Assembly (NCBI GenBank): GCA_036389375.1
Contig: DASVQA010000038.1
Location: forward strand, 1 to 34,056
Direction: 5' to 3'
Length of the DNA: 34,056 nt
Source: QHXQ01 sp036389375
Lineage (GTDB): Bacteria; Acidobacteriota; Blastocatellia; Pyrinomonadales; Pyrinomonadaceae
A model generated the notes under the pieces. It ran no database searches. It was not told the DNA's origin and saw only the letters and a list, made by a program, of their open reading frames with translations. Positions 1-6,643 of the stretch are shown one piece after another. Each line of letters opens with the position of its first letter. The first letter of the stretch is position 1. The translations under genes and the position numbers were made by a program.

Positions 1-242
1 ACGGGTGTCGTGTGCCGATGGGTCAGAGAGCGTGCGTAGCGGATCAGATCGAAGCCGCTGACGGCTGGCAATTCCGCATCGAGGATAATCAGATCAAAGT
101 GCTCCTCACCTGCAAGCTGCTTGTGCGCCTGCCTGCCATCGCGGCAGACCTGCACGCGCCAACCCTCCAGTTCCAGCAACTGCTTGACTGTGAATAAGAC
201 GAGATCGTGATCCTCTACGTACAGGACAGTGATCTGCGGCAA
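1..242 (-). CDS. Response-regulator receiver domain protein, 3' part cut by window edge
   Basis: The minus strand reads MPQITVLYVEDHDLVLF and continues as a receiver (CheY-like) domain to the window edge. The acidic pair is in VEDHD and the phosphoacceptor aspartate is in LIILDAELP, as in two-component receivers. The start is a TTG at 242; an in-frame TAA lies nine bases upstream, so no longer start is possible. The C-terminus lies outside the window, so an output domain cannot be excluded. The stretch LELEGWRVQVCRDG closely matches LEMEGWRVELVGDG in the receiver fused to the regulator at 27807-29726. This suggests that the stand-alone protein here is the unfused counterpart of that domain. 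It lies about 400 bases downstream of the TPR/AAA+ regulator gene, on the same strand. Confidence 0.8.
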   Translation of the reverse strand, partial: MPQITVLYVEDHDLVLFTVKQLLELEGWRVQVCRDGRQAHKQLAGEEHFDLIILDAELPAVSGFDLIRYARSLTHRHTTP

Positions 243-644
243 AACCCTTTACACCTTTCGCTCGAACTCTTGAGAGAACTTCGCGCGTCTCAGGCAAATC
301 CGTCCGGTTTGATTCGCACAGATTGCTCAAAATTTGTATTGCAAACGCTATTCCCGGCCAAGACCAAAAATGCGGCCCGCTCAAGGGCACGCGATAAACA
401 AACGACTTAAACCGGAATGTGCTGGCTGCGACAGGCGCGCTCGCATGGAATGAGTCGGAAGGGGCGAGGATTTTTTACGCGGCAGTTGCCTTGCCGAAGG
501 AGATAAGACTGGGCGGTAAATGGCTTAGGTAAATTAGCAACACCTCTTGCTGTGTGTACTGAGTTAACACTTGGACGCGAGAGTTCGCAAGCGTTTTCTA
601 ATCTGGCTGTGCGTGCGCCGGCAGCACGCGGACAAGTGAATACT
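243..644. other. Intergenic stretch between regulator gene and receiver gene
   Basis: About 400 bases with no convincing gene. Short open frames here lack a ribosome site and family resemblance. It holds the 16-bp dyad at 536-551 and a short stem CGGCA/TGCCG near 483-495. The spacing implies that the receiver gene has its own promoter or is read through from the regulator gene. Confidence 0.5.
536..551. promoter_or_regulatory. Candidate operator dyad AGCAA-N6-TTGCT
   Basis: AGCAACACCTCTTGCT is an inverted repeat with 5-bp arms and a 6-base centre. The same pattern occurs at 2967-2982 and 30168-30183, all in non-coding DNA of the two TPR regulator modules. It lies upstream of the receiver gene on the minus strand. 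The role as a binding site is inferred. Confidence 0.4.
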
Positions 645-2942
645 TTAGTGCTCGGCTCGCAGCGTTGCGCTTGGGCTTTTGCGCTCGCGCATCAGGCTCA
701 CGCGGCGCTTGCGTGGCGGCTTGCGCTCGGTGTGCAATCCCTTTTGCCGGCCGTTGAGGATATAAGCGAGACCCTGATGAGTGATGCCTAACAGACGCGC
801 GGCGCGCGTGACGCTGCCGCCTGCGCTGTCGAGCGCCAGCCGCAGTAGCCGACCCTCGTGGGCGCGCAGTTCTTCTTCCAGCGAACAGTCTGCCCAAGGC
901 TCGGCAAAACCCGCTTTGTGCGTCCCGCGCAGGGCGACGGTCTCAACTGCTGCGGGCGTGATGATTGCGCCGTCCGGCGCGGTGATAAATGTGCGTTCGA
1001 TGAGTGCCCGCAGTTCGCGCGCGTTGCCTGTGAGCGGCAGCAGGCGCATGGTCTCAATGCTCTCAGGCGTGAAGTTGATCCGTTTGTTGTGCTGGCGCGT
1101 GGCGACATCAATAAAATGGCGGGCCAGTACCGGAATGTCTTCGGGCCGTTTACGCAACGGCAGCAGTTCGAGGTGGAAGCCTGTGAGCCGGTAGAACAGA
1201 TCGGCCCGGAACAGTTTACGCGCCATCTGCTGCCGCAGGTCGTGGTTCGTTGCGGCGATGATCCGCACGTTCACGCGCTCCGGCAGGGCACTACCCAGCG
1301 CATACATCTCGCCCTGCTCGATCAGACGCAACAGCTTCGCCTGATTAGCAAGGCTCAGTTCACCGATCTCGTCCAGGAAGAGTGTGCCCCCTTCCGCGAT
1401 TCGTGCTGCGCCGGGGTAATCATCCGTCGCGCCGGTAAAACTGCCCTTGCGATGACCGAAGAGTTGCGACTCAACCAGCGTGGCACAGAGCGCCGCGCAG
1501 TTGATGGCGACGAACAGGCCGGAGCGTTCGCTCCACTCGTGGATCAGGCGTGCGAGCACTTCCTTGCCTGTGCCCGTCTCGCCTGAAAGCAGCACAGCCT
1601 CATTAGTCGCCGCCACACAGCGCGCCTCTTGTAACAACAGCACCGACGTATCCGCCGCATGAATGAACCGGGTGGTTTCGGCCCGCGCCGGAGCGGGCTG
1701 GGTGGCTGCGGCGAATAGCCGGCGCGCACAGGCGCGCAGACGCGCAACCGTCTCGGCATGCTGCGCGTTAGCCAGACTCTCGTCGGCTTGCAGATAGATC
1801 GTGCGCTGCTCGACGGGCGTCAGACTGCCCGACAGTTCTTCCAGCAGACACAGGGCGGCGCGGCCCGTGCCCTCGCTATCGCCCGCCAGCACGCCCGTAT
1901 CGAGGGCGCGCTCAAGCGCAGCACGCGCATCTGCGGTGCGACCGAGTCGCGCCAGTGCCGTGCCATGCGTGGTTAGAGCCTCAGTCAGCAGCGCCAACTC
2001 GTCGCCGGCCGCGAGCGCACGCACGGCTCCCCGCACAATCTTTTCGGCTTCCACCAAGCGGCCTTCGGCCAAGAGCGCCCGCGCCCGTGTCTCATCAACC
2101 TGTGCGATGCTGCCCGTCTCTTTGAGGCTGACGAAGAGGAGGCGGGCCCGACCTAGATGTTCGTGTGCATCGGTGAAACGCCGCAGGCGGAAGAGTAGAA
2201 AGCCGAGATTGTTTTCGACGCGCGCGCGGTAACGCACGTGGCCCGCCTGTTCAAAGTGGAAACTGGCCGCCGCGTACTCGATCAAGGCTCGATCAATATA
2301 ATCCTGCCGGTGCTCGGCCGTGCCCAACTCGTTCAACGTGTTCGCTAAGGTGCTGTGGAACGTGCCCTTCAACACATGGTTAGCACTGACTTCGACGAGC
2401 GGCCCGGCTTCGAGCAGAAGCAGCAGCGCATCGTTCAAGCGCCCGGCCGAGCGCTCAACTTCCCCTTTGCGCACGAGCGCGACCGTGCGCAACTCGCCTG
2501 ACTGCGCGCCCACCCGTTCCAGCGCAGCGTGCAAAAGCACCCGCGCCTCGTCATAAGCGCCTTCGCGCCAGTAGCACCAGGCGATCTCGATCTGCGCCTC
2601 GGCGGCTTTGCCTTCGTCGCCCAGCGTCTCGAACCGGGTCAGACTGTTGCTGATTAAATCCTTTGCGGACTCCTGCGCTCCAGCCATCTGACGCGCGCTG
2701 CCAAGCCAACCCGTCAGCGAACCGGCCCGCAATAACAGTTCAGCCTGCGCGCGCTCGTCCAGATCGGTCAACAGGGGAGAGACACCGATGCCGCGCCAGA
2801 ACTCGCCGAGACCGCTGCTCGCCGCCTCGTAATTGCCCGCATCCTCCAGTGCCTTAGCCAGTGCGCAGCGGAACTGCACCTGTTCTGCCCGATTTAGCCT
2901 TGGCTCGTCCAGCCGGCGCAACAGCACTGTCGCTAAGTCCAT
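645..2942 (-). CDS. TPR - sigma54-type AAA+ - Fis HTH transcriptional regulator
   Basis: A 765-residue protein. Residues 1 to about 410 are helical TPR-like repeats. Residues about 425-655 are a sigma54-activator AAA+ domain: Walker A GETGTGKE at 454-461, Walker B in GTLFLDE at 519-525, and arginine-finger region FRADLFYRL near 578-586. The sigma54-contact loop reads GSFTGA at 500-505 instead of the usual GAFTGA. A Fis-type helix-turn-helix (GGSVTRAARLLGI) lies near 708-720. TPR in place of the usual GAF, PAS or receiver sensor suggests control by a protein or peptide ligand. The TPR part is paralogous to that of 27807-29726: both contain GSARQ..GAQ, NNLGFLL and QVDET.AR.LLAEG at matching positions. 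The gene is divergent from the secreted peptide at 3086. No perfect -24/-12 promoter was found near by. Confidence 0.9.
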   Translation of the reverse strand: MDLATVLLRRLDEPRLNRAEQVQFRCALAKALEDAGNYEAASSGLGEFWRGIGVSPLLTDLDERAQAELLLRAGSLTGWLGSARQMAGAQESAKDLISNSLTRFETLGDEGKAAEAQIEIAWCYWREGAYDEARVLLHAALERVGAQSGELRTVALVRKGEVERSAGRLNDALLLLLEAGPLVEVSANHVLKGTFHSTLANTLNELGTAEHRQDYIDRALIEYAAASFHFEQAGHVRYRARVENNLGFLLFRLRRFTDAHEHLGRARLLFVSLKETGSIAQVDETRARALLAEGRLVEAEKIVRGAVRALAAGDELALLTEALTTHGTALARLGRTADARAALERALDTGVLAGDSEGTGRAALCLLEELSGSLTPVEQRTIYLQADESLANAQHAETVARLRACARRLFAAATQPAPARAETTRFIHAADTSVLLLQEARCVAATNEAVLLSGETGTGKEVLARLIHEWSERSGLFVAINCAALCATLVESQLFGHRKGSFTGATDDYPGAARIAEGGTLFLDEIGELSLANQAKLLRLIEQGEMYALGSALPERVNVRIIAATNHDLRQQMARKLFRADLFYRLTGFHLELLPLRKRPEDIPVLARHFIDVATRQHNKRINFTPESIETMRLLPLTGNARELRALIERTFITAPDGAIITPAAVETVALRGTHKAGFAEPWADCSLEEELRAHEGRLLRLALDSAGGSVTRAARLLGITHQGLAYILNGRQKGLHTERKPPRKRRVSLMRERKSPSATLRAEH

Positions 2943-2966
2943 GTGAGGGCGTTCCTTTTATGAGTT

Positions 2967-2982
2967 AGCAAGATTTCTTGCA
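2967..2982. promoter_or_regulatory. Candidate operator dyad in divergent regulator/peptide intergenic region
   Basis: AGCAAGATTTCTTGCA; the core GCAAGA-TT-TCTTGC is a perfect 14-bp palindrome. It lies 25 bases from the regulator start codon and about 100 from the peptide start codon, where a divergent autoregulator would bind. It matches 536-551 and 30168-30183. Binding is inferred. Confidence 0.5.
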
Positions 2983-3085
2983 TGGCTACGAATTTTGGAC
3001 GGAGAGGTGTATCATGCCGTCACTTTAATTGCGGCGGCCCGGCTGATTCGAGCTAGGCCGTCACTCAAACCTCAGGAGCAAAACA

Positions 3086-3295
3086 ATGAACAAACTTCGG
3101 ACAATCTGTGCCACATTAATCCTTCTTCTAGCCTTTGAGGCTACGGGTTACGCCTTGGACGGCATTATGGGCACTGGCATCGACAGTAACGACACACCGC
3201 GTGGCGTTGTGCATGATGGGGGAACCGACGATCCAGACAAACTATTAGTGGAAATAGAACTAATTGTTTTGGAGAACATTATTGCGCTGTTCTAA
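3086..3295 (+). CDS. Small secreted peptide precursor with DGIMxTGI box
   Basis: A 69-residue protein with a good ribosome site (CAGGAG, 7 bases before ATG). Residues 1-23 form a signal peptide: basic NKLR, a hydrophobic core ICATLILLLAF, and a probable cleavage after GYA. The mature part of about 46 residues starts LDGIMGTGID, is rich in Asp and Gly, and ends in an amphipathic hydrophobic tail (KLLVEIELIVLENIIALF). No cysteine remains after cleavage. A second peptide at 29861 has the same box immediately after its signal peptide and also ends in a hydrophobic helix, although the rest differs. Each is divergent from a paralogous TPR regulator. I recognise no named family. A role as signal or envelope peptide sensed by the regulator is inferred; a small envelope structural protein is the alternative. 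Confidence 0.8.
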   Translation: MNKLRTICATLILLLAFEATGYALDGIMGTGIDSNDTPRGVVHDGGTDDPDKLLVEIELIVLENIIALF

Positions 3296-3743
3296 ATCCT
3301 GACCCGCCTACGGTCAACAAATTTGCGCCGACCACTTACACACTGTCCACGCGACGGGCTGGAAGATGAGTAGCCCCTTCATCTAACCCGGTGCAGATGC
3401 TGGTAGAAAAGAGCACGCCGGTTGGCGGCCCGAGCGCGTGCGCGGGTGAGGAGAAGTATGCCCGCAGCCCTCGCGCTAGGCTTGCGTTTTGGCGCTAACA
3501 CGCCAGCATCCTACTCTTTATATTAGCTTAAAAGCAACCTGATTCTTCTTGGCAAGCAGGGGCAAACCCTTAGCGCGCGGCTCGCCCTGGCTTGCTGTCG
3601 GCACGATTTATTTAAGTCTCCTGACATGGCCGCTCAGGCCGCACGTCGCTGCCACCCGATTTGTTGCCCTGCCTACTTTCGCATTAAGCTATAGTAACTG
3701 TTCAAACAGCAACGCTGTAGGGCTTTCTCTGCTTCCAGTCTAT
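3296..3743 (+). other. Intergenic region with a nested stem-loop upstream of the SCO gene
   Basis: About 450 bases without a gene. A nested imperfect stem at 3433-3477 pairs AGCGCG with CGCGCT outside and GCGGG with CCCGC inside. A second stem, TGGCG/CGCCA, is at 3490-3505, and AGATGA/TCATCT at 3364-3384 could end the peptide transcript. The open frame of the SCO gene runs back to 3549, but residues before 3744 do not look like an export signal and I treat that part as leader. Confidence 0.4.
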
Positions 3744-4679
3744 ATGAGTCATTCATCATTAAATCGAATTTCGCCCGTATTGCAAAACTTTGTCAGCCGC
3801 CATTTCAAGTTTTTTTTCATCGGCTTGCTGGCTGCCCTGCCGCTCGGCTGTGCGCGGCCGGCGGCCGAACAGCCAGCGCAACGCTATGAACTGAAAGGCG
3901 TAATCGTGTCCTTCGATAAGGGACAGCGGCAGGTTGTCATCTCGCATGAAGACGTGCCGGGTCTGATGGCCGGCATGACGATGGGCTTTACGCTCAAGGA
4001 CGAGACCGCTTATGAGGTGATGCGGCCGGGAGACCGTATTCAAGCCACGCTCGTCGTGGCCGGCGAGCGCTCATGGCTGGAAGACCCTGCCATCACGCAG
4101 GCGACGCCCGCAGCCGGCAGCACGCTTGCGCCCGCTGCAACGGCAGAACCGCAACCCGGTGCGCCTGTGCCTGATTTTGCACTCACGAATCAGGACGGGC
4201 AGCCAATCAATCTTCAGCACTATCACGGGCGGGCGCTGGTCGTCACGTTCATCTACACGCGCTGTCCTCTGCCGGATTTCTGCACCCGCATGAGCACGAA
4301 CTTTGCGGCGCTCAACCGCGCCATCCAAGCCGACGCAGAGTTGCAGCCCTTCGCGCATCTGCTGAGCATCACGCTCGATCCGGCTTTCGATACGCCGAAA
4401 GTGCTGCGCAGCTACGGGGCGGCGCACACCGAGAACTTCGCGCAGGAAAAGTTTGAGCACTGGGAACTGGCCACCGGCCGCCCCGAAGAGATTAAACAAC
4501 TCGCGCAATTCTTTGGTCTGACCTACATGCAAGAGAGCGATCAGATCATCCACTCGCTGCGCACCGCGCTCGTCAGCCCCGAGGGGAAACTGGTCAAAGT
4601 TTATCGGGGCAATGAATGGCAACCGGCCGACGTGCTGCGCGATCTGCACCTGCTGCGCGCGGGCAAACAGGTTTCATAA
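3744..4679 (+). CDS. Copper lipoprotein: CusF-like domain fused to SCO1/SenC domain
   Basis: A 311-residue lipoprotein. ATG at 3744 is chosen because it places a signal peptide directly before the lipobox LPLGC (Cys36). Residues about 48-115 resemble the periplasmic CusF Cu(I)/Ag(I)-binding fold (YELKGVIVSFD, ISHEDVPGLMAGMTMGF, with His, Met-rich loop and Met-Thr-Met). Residues about 140-305 are a thioredoxin-fold SCO domain with metal cysteines in CPLPDFC (174, 180) and the conserved histidine in SDQIIH (270). SCO proteins deliver copper to the CuA site of cytochrome c oxidase or control thiol redox there. The fusion suggests that copper is captured by the first domain and passed to the second at the outer face of the membrane. 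No oxidase gene is adjacent, so the partner enzyme is not known from this window. Confidence 0.88.
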   Translation: MSHSSLNRISPVLQNFVSRHFKFFFIGLLAALPLGCARPAAEQPAQRYELKGVIVSFDKGQRQVVISHEDVPGLMAGMTMGFTLKDETAYEVMRPGDRIQATLVVAGERSWLEDPAITQATPAAGSTLAPAATAEPQPGAPVPDFALTNQDGQPINLQHYHGRALVVTFIYTRCPLPDFCTRMSTNFAALNRAIQADAELQPFAHLLSITLDPAFDTPKVLRSYGAAHTENFAQEKFEHWELATGRPEEIKQLAQFFGLTYMQESDQIIHSLRTALVSPEGKLVKVYRGNEWQPADVLRDLHLLRAGKQVS

Positions 4680-4720
4680 AAGCGGCGCTGAATTTTGCTG
4701 ACCGGCGGCGATAAACAACA

Positions 4721-4752
4721 AGAGACGGCGCATCGGTCGTGCGGCCGTCTCT
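4721..4752. terminator. Bidirectional terminator between SCO and etfA genes
   Basis: Perfect 9-bp arms AGAGACGGC and GCCGTCTCT around a 14-base loop. Convergent genes end on each side. The minus read continues TTGTTGTTTA, and the plus read CGTCTTTG, so it can serve both transcripts. Confidence 0.7.
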
Positions 4753-4774
4753 CGTCTTTGAACGCGCGCTTTGT

Positions 4775-5755
4775 TTAGCCTTTGAGTTTCCTGATCTCTT
4801 CCGTCAATACGGGTATGACCTCGAACAGGTCGCCGACGATGCCGTAATCTGCGATGTCGAAGATCGGCGCTTCGGGGTCTTTGTTCACGGCGACAATCGT
4901 GCCCGCGTTCTTCATGCCCACCAGATGCTGGATCGCGCCGGAGATGCCAAGCGCCACGTAGAGTTTCGGCGCGACGGTCTGACCCGACGAACCGATCTGA
5001 CGATCAATCGGTAGCCAGCCCGCATCGCAGATCGGGCGCGAGGCGGCAAGCTCTGCACCGAGCGTATCGGCCAACTGCTGCACGAGCGCCAGATTCTCCT
5101 GACTCTTGATGCCGCGCCCGACGGCGACGATGGTATCGGCTTTCGTCAGATCAACTGCCTGCTTCACCTCTTGAAACGGCGGCTCAGGCTTCATCCGCAC
5201 TGCGCCGATCTCGACCGGCATAGACTCAACGTGCGCTGCGCTCTCGCCGCGCGCGGCCTGTTCCGCCCGGTACGCGCCCGCCTGGAAGGTGGCGAAAGTG
5301 GGCGCATCGCCGGCCGGCACAACGTCGGCGTCGAGTTTGCCGAGAAAGATGCGGCGGGCGAACGTCACCATGCCGTCGGCGACGGAGGCGCGCACGCAGT
5401 CGCTGATCACGTCGCGCCCAAAGCGCGCCGCGAGTTTCGGAGCGCAGTCGCGCACAAGATATGTGTGCGGCATCAGGACGAAATTCGGGGCGAGCGTCTT
5501 GATGGCCTGCGCCAGCGCGTCCGCGTAAGCGTCGGGCGTGTAGTCGGCTAACTGCGCGTGCTCGACCGAGATGACTTTGTCGAGTTGATAAGCGGCGATC
5601 TCCTGCGCCAGCCCCGCGTCCGTGCCTAAGACCAGTGCCGTGACCGTTTGCCCTAACGCCGCGCCCAGTTGCTGCCCGGCCGCCAGCGCCTCGAAGGTTG
5701 TCTTACCAAATGCGCCCGCGCGCTGCTCCGCAAAAACAAGTATGCCGTTTGCCAT
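4775..5755 (-). CDS. etfA: Electron transfer flavoprotein alpha subunit
   Basis: A 326-residue EtfA, usual length. The C-terminal FAD domain is clear: VAVGRGIKSQENL near residue 210, then IGSSGQTVAPKLYVALGISGAIQHLVGM and the nucleotide-contact stretch IVAVNKDPEAPIFDIADYGIVGDL. The N-terminal Rossmann-like domain starts NGILVFAEQR. With EtfB it forms the soluble heterodimer that takes electrons from acyl-CoA dehydrogenases and passes them to ETF-quinone oxidoreductase. It follows etfB by 21 bases on the same strand, so they are co-transcribed. Placement behind fabF and in one strand run with thiolase and hydroxyacyl-CoA dehydrogenase suggests a role in fatty-acid oxidation. Confidence 0.96.
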   Translation of the reverse strand: MANGILVFAEQRAGAFGKTTFEALAAGQQLGAALGQTVTALVLGTDAGLAQEIAAYQLDKVISVEHAQLADYTPDAYADALAQAIKTLAPNFVLMPHTYLVRDCAPKLAARFGRDVISDCVRASVADGMVTFARRIFLGKLDADVVPAGDAPTFATFQAGAYRAEQAARGESAAHVESMPVEIGAVRMKPEPPFQEVKQAVDLTKADTIVAVGRGIKSQENLALVQQLADTLGAELAASRPICDAGWLPIDRQIGSSGQTVAPKLYVALGISGAIQHLVGMKNAGTIVAVNKDPEAPIFDIADYGIVGDLFEVIPVLTEEIRKLKG

Positions 5756-5776
5756 AAGATTGGATGAGGTGCTTCG

Positions 5777-6550
5777 TTAAATGACCCGTGCTTCCGTGCG
5801 CAACTTCTCCGCGAGTTGCGCTGCGCCGGCTTTAGCGTCGCCGTCGCCGAGAAACTGCGTCTGCTTGGTCTTCTGTGGGAAATAGACTTTGGTCACACGC
5901 TGATCGGGCGCAGCAGTCGCCGCGTCGGCGGCGGGCTGCACCTCTCTAATCTCTTTCTTCTTCGCGGCCATGATGCCCTTCAGCGTCGCGTAACGAATCT
6001 GGCTGATGCCCGATTGAATCGTCAGCAGGGCCGGGCGCGGCATCGCGTACCACTGATACCAACCGCTCTCAAGTTCGCGCTTCACGCGCAACTGCTCGCC
6101 CGTCGCGTCCACTTCGATGACGATGGTCGCATGCGGCAGCCCCAGCAACTCCGCGACGATCACGCCCGTCTGCCCGTAGCCGTTGTCGTCCGACTGCAAA
6201 CCCGTCATGACCAGATCAGCCTGCTCGCCGCGAATAGCTTCGGCGAGTGCCTGCGCCGCTCCCAACGGGGCAAGCTTCGTCAGTTCATCACCGACGACGT
6301 GGATGGCGCGGTCAGCGCCACGCGCCAGCGCATCTTTGATCACGGACTTGACGCGCTGCGGCCCCATCGAGCAGACAACCACCTCGCCGCCGTGCTTCTC
6401 CTTTAACCTGAGCGCCTCTTCCAGCGCGTAGCCGTCCGACTCGTTCACCTCGTAAGAGAGATCGTCCTCTGCGATCCACGTTGCATCCTTGTTGAGCCGC
6501 AGGATCGCATCCTTGTTAGCGACCTGCTTCATGAGCACAATGATTTTCAT
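5777..6550 (-). CDS. etfB: Electron transfer flavoprotein beta subunit
   Basis: A 257-residue EtfB starting MKIIVLMKQVANKDAIL, typical for the family. Supporting signatures are NESDGYALEEALRLKEKHGG, the AMP-site region VMTGLQSDDNGYGQTGVIVAELLGLPHAT, and VKRELESGWYQWYAMPRPALLTIQSGI. It binds AMP structurally and docks with EtfA. It lies directly upstream of etfA. Between it and fabF is a long fold-back repeat (6553-6641) that may uncouple its expression from the fab genes. Confidence 0.96.
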   Translation of the reverse strand: MKIIVLMKQVANKDAILRLNKDATWIAEDDLSYEVNESDGYALEEALRLKEKHGGEVVVCSMGPQRVKSVIKDALARGADRAIHVVGDELTKLAPLGAAQALAEAIRGEQADLVMTGLQSDDNGYGQTGVIVAELLGLPHATIVIEVDATGEQLRVKRELESGWYQWYAMPRPALLTIQSGISQIRYATLKGIMAAKKKEIREVQPAADAATAAPDQRVTKVYFPQKTKQTQFLGDGDAKAGAAQLAEKLRTEARVI

Positions 6551-6552
6551 AA

Positions 6553-6641
6553 GCCAGTAGTCAGTAGTCAGTAGCCGGTAGTCGGTAGCAAGGCAGCAGT
6601 TGTTTTTCTACTGGCTACCGGCTACTGACTACTGACTACTT
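6553..6641. repeat. Fold-back tandem heptamer repeat (CAGTAGT type)
   Basis: Tandem CAGTAGT-like heptamers (variants CCGGTAG, TCGGTAG) at 6554-6588 are followed by their reverse complement at 6608-6640 across a short loop, giving a hairpin with arms of about 33 bases and few mismatches. The plus strand ends in a T run (CTACTTTTT), but no plus-strand gene needs a terminator here. It fills the fabF-etfB gap and falls in the 5' leader of etfB if read through. Confidence 0.85.
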
Positions 6642-6643
6642 TT

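Noticed and set aside
106..390. 94-residue open frame on the minus strand
   Set aside because: It runs through the receiver domain in another frame and resembles nothing; the receiver frame has clear motifs.
242..645. Receiver and TPR/AAA+ regulator as one gene broken by frameshift
   Set aside because: About 400 bases with several stops and no receiver-like or HTH-like residues separate them; two genes are simpler.
2965..2996. Possible sigma54 promoter (TGGC ... TTGG / TTGC) near the first peptide
   Set aside because: The spacing between the -24-like and -12-like elements is off by a base and the -24 GG or -12 GC is missing in each reading.
4071..4649. 192-residue minus-strand frame opposite the SCO gene
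   Set aside because: Shadow frame of a high-GC gene; the plus-strand frame has lipobox, CusF and SCO motifs.
6553..6641. CRISPR array
   Set aside because: The unit is seven bases, without spacers, and folds back on itself; it is a tandem heptamer hairpin.
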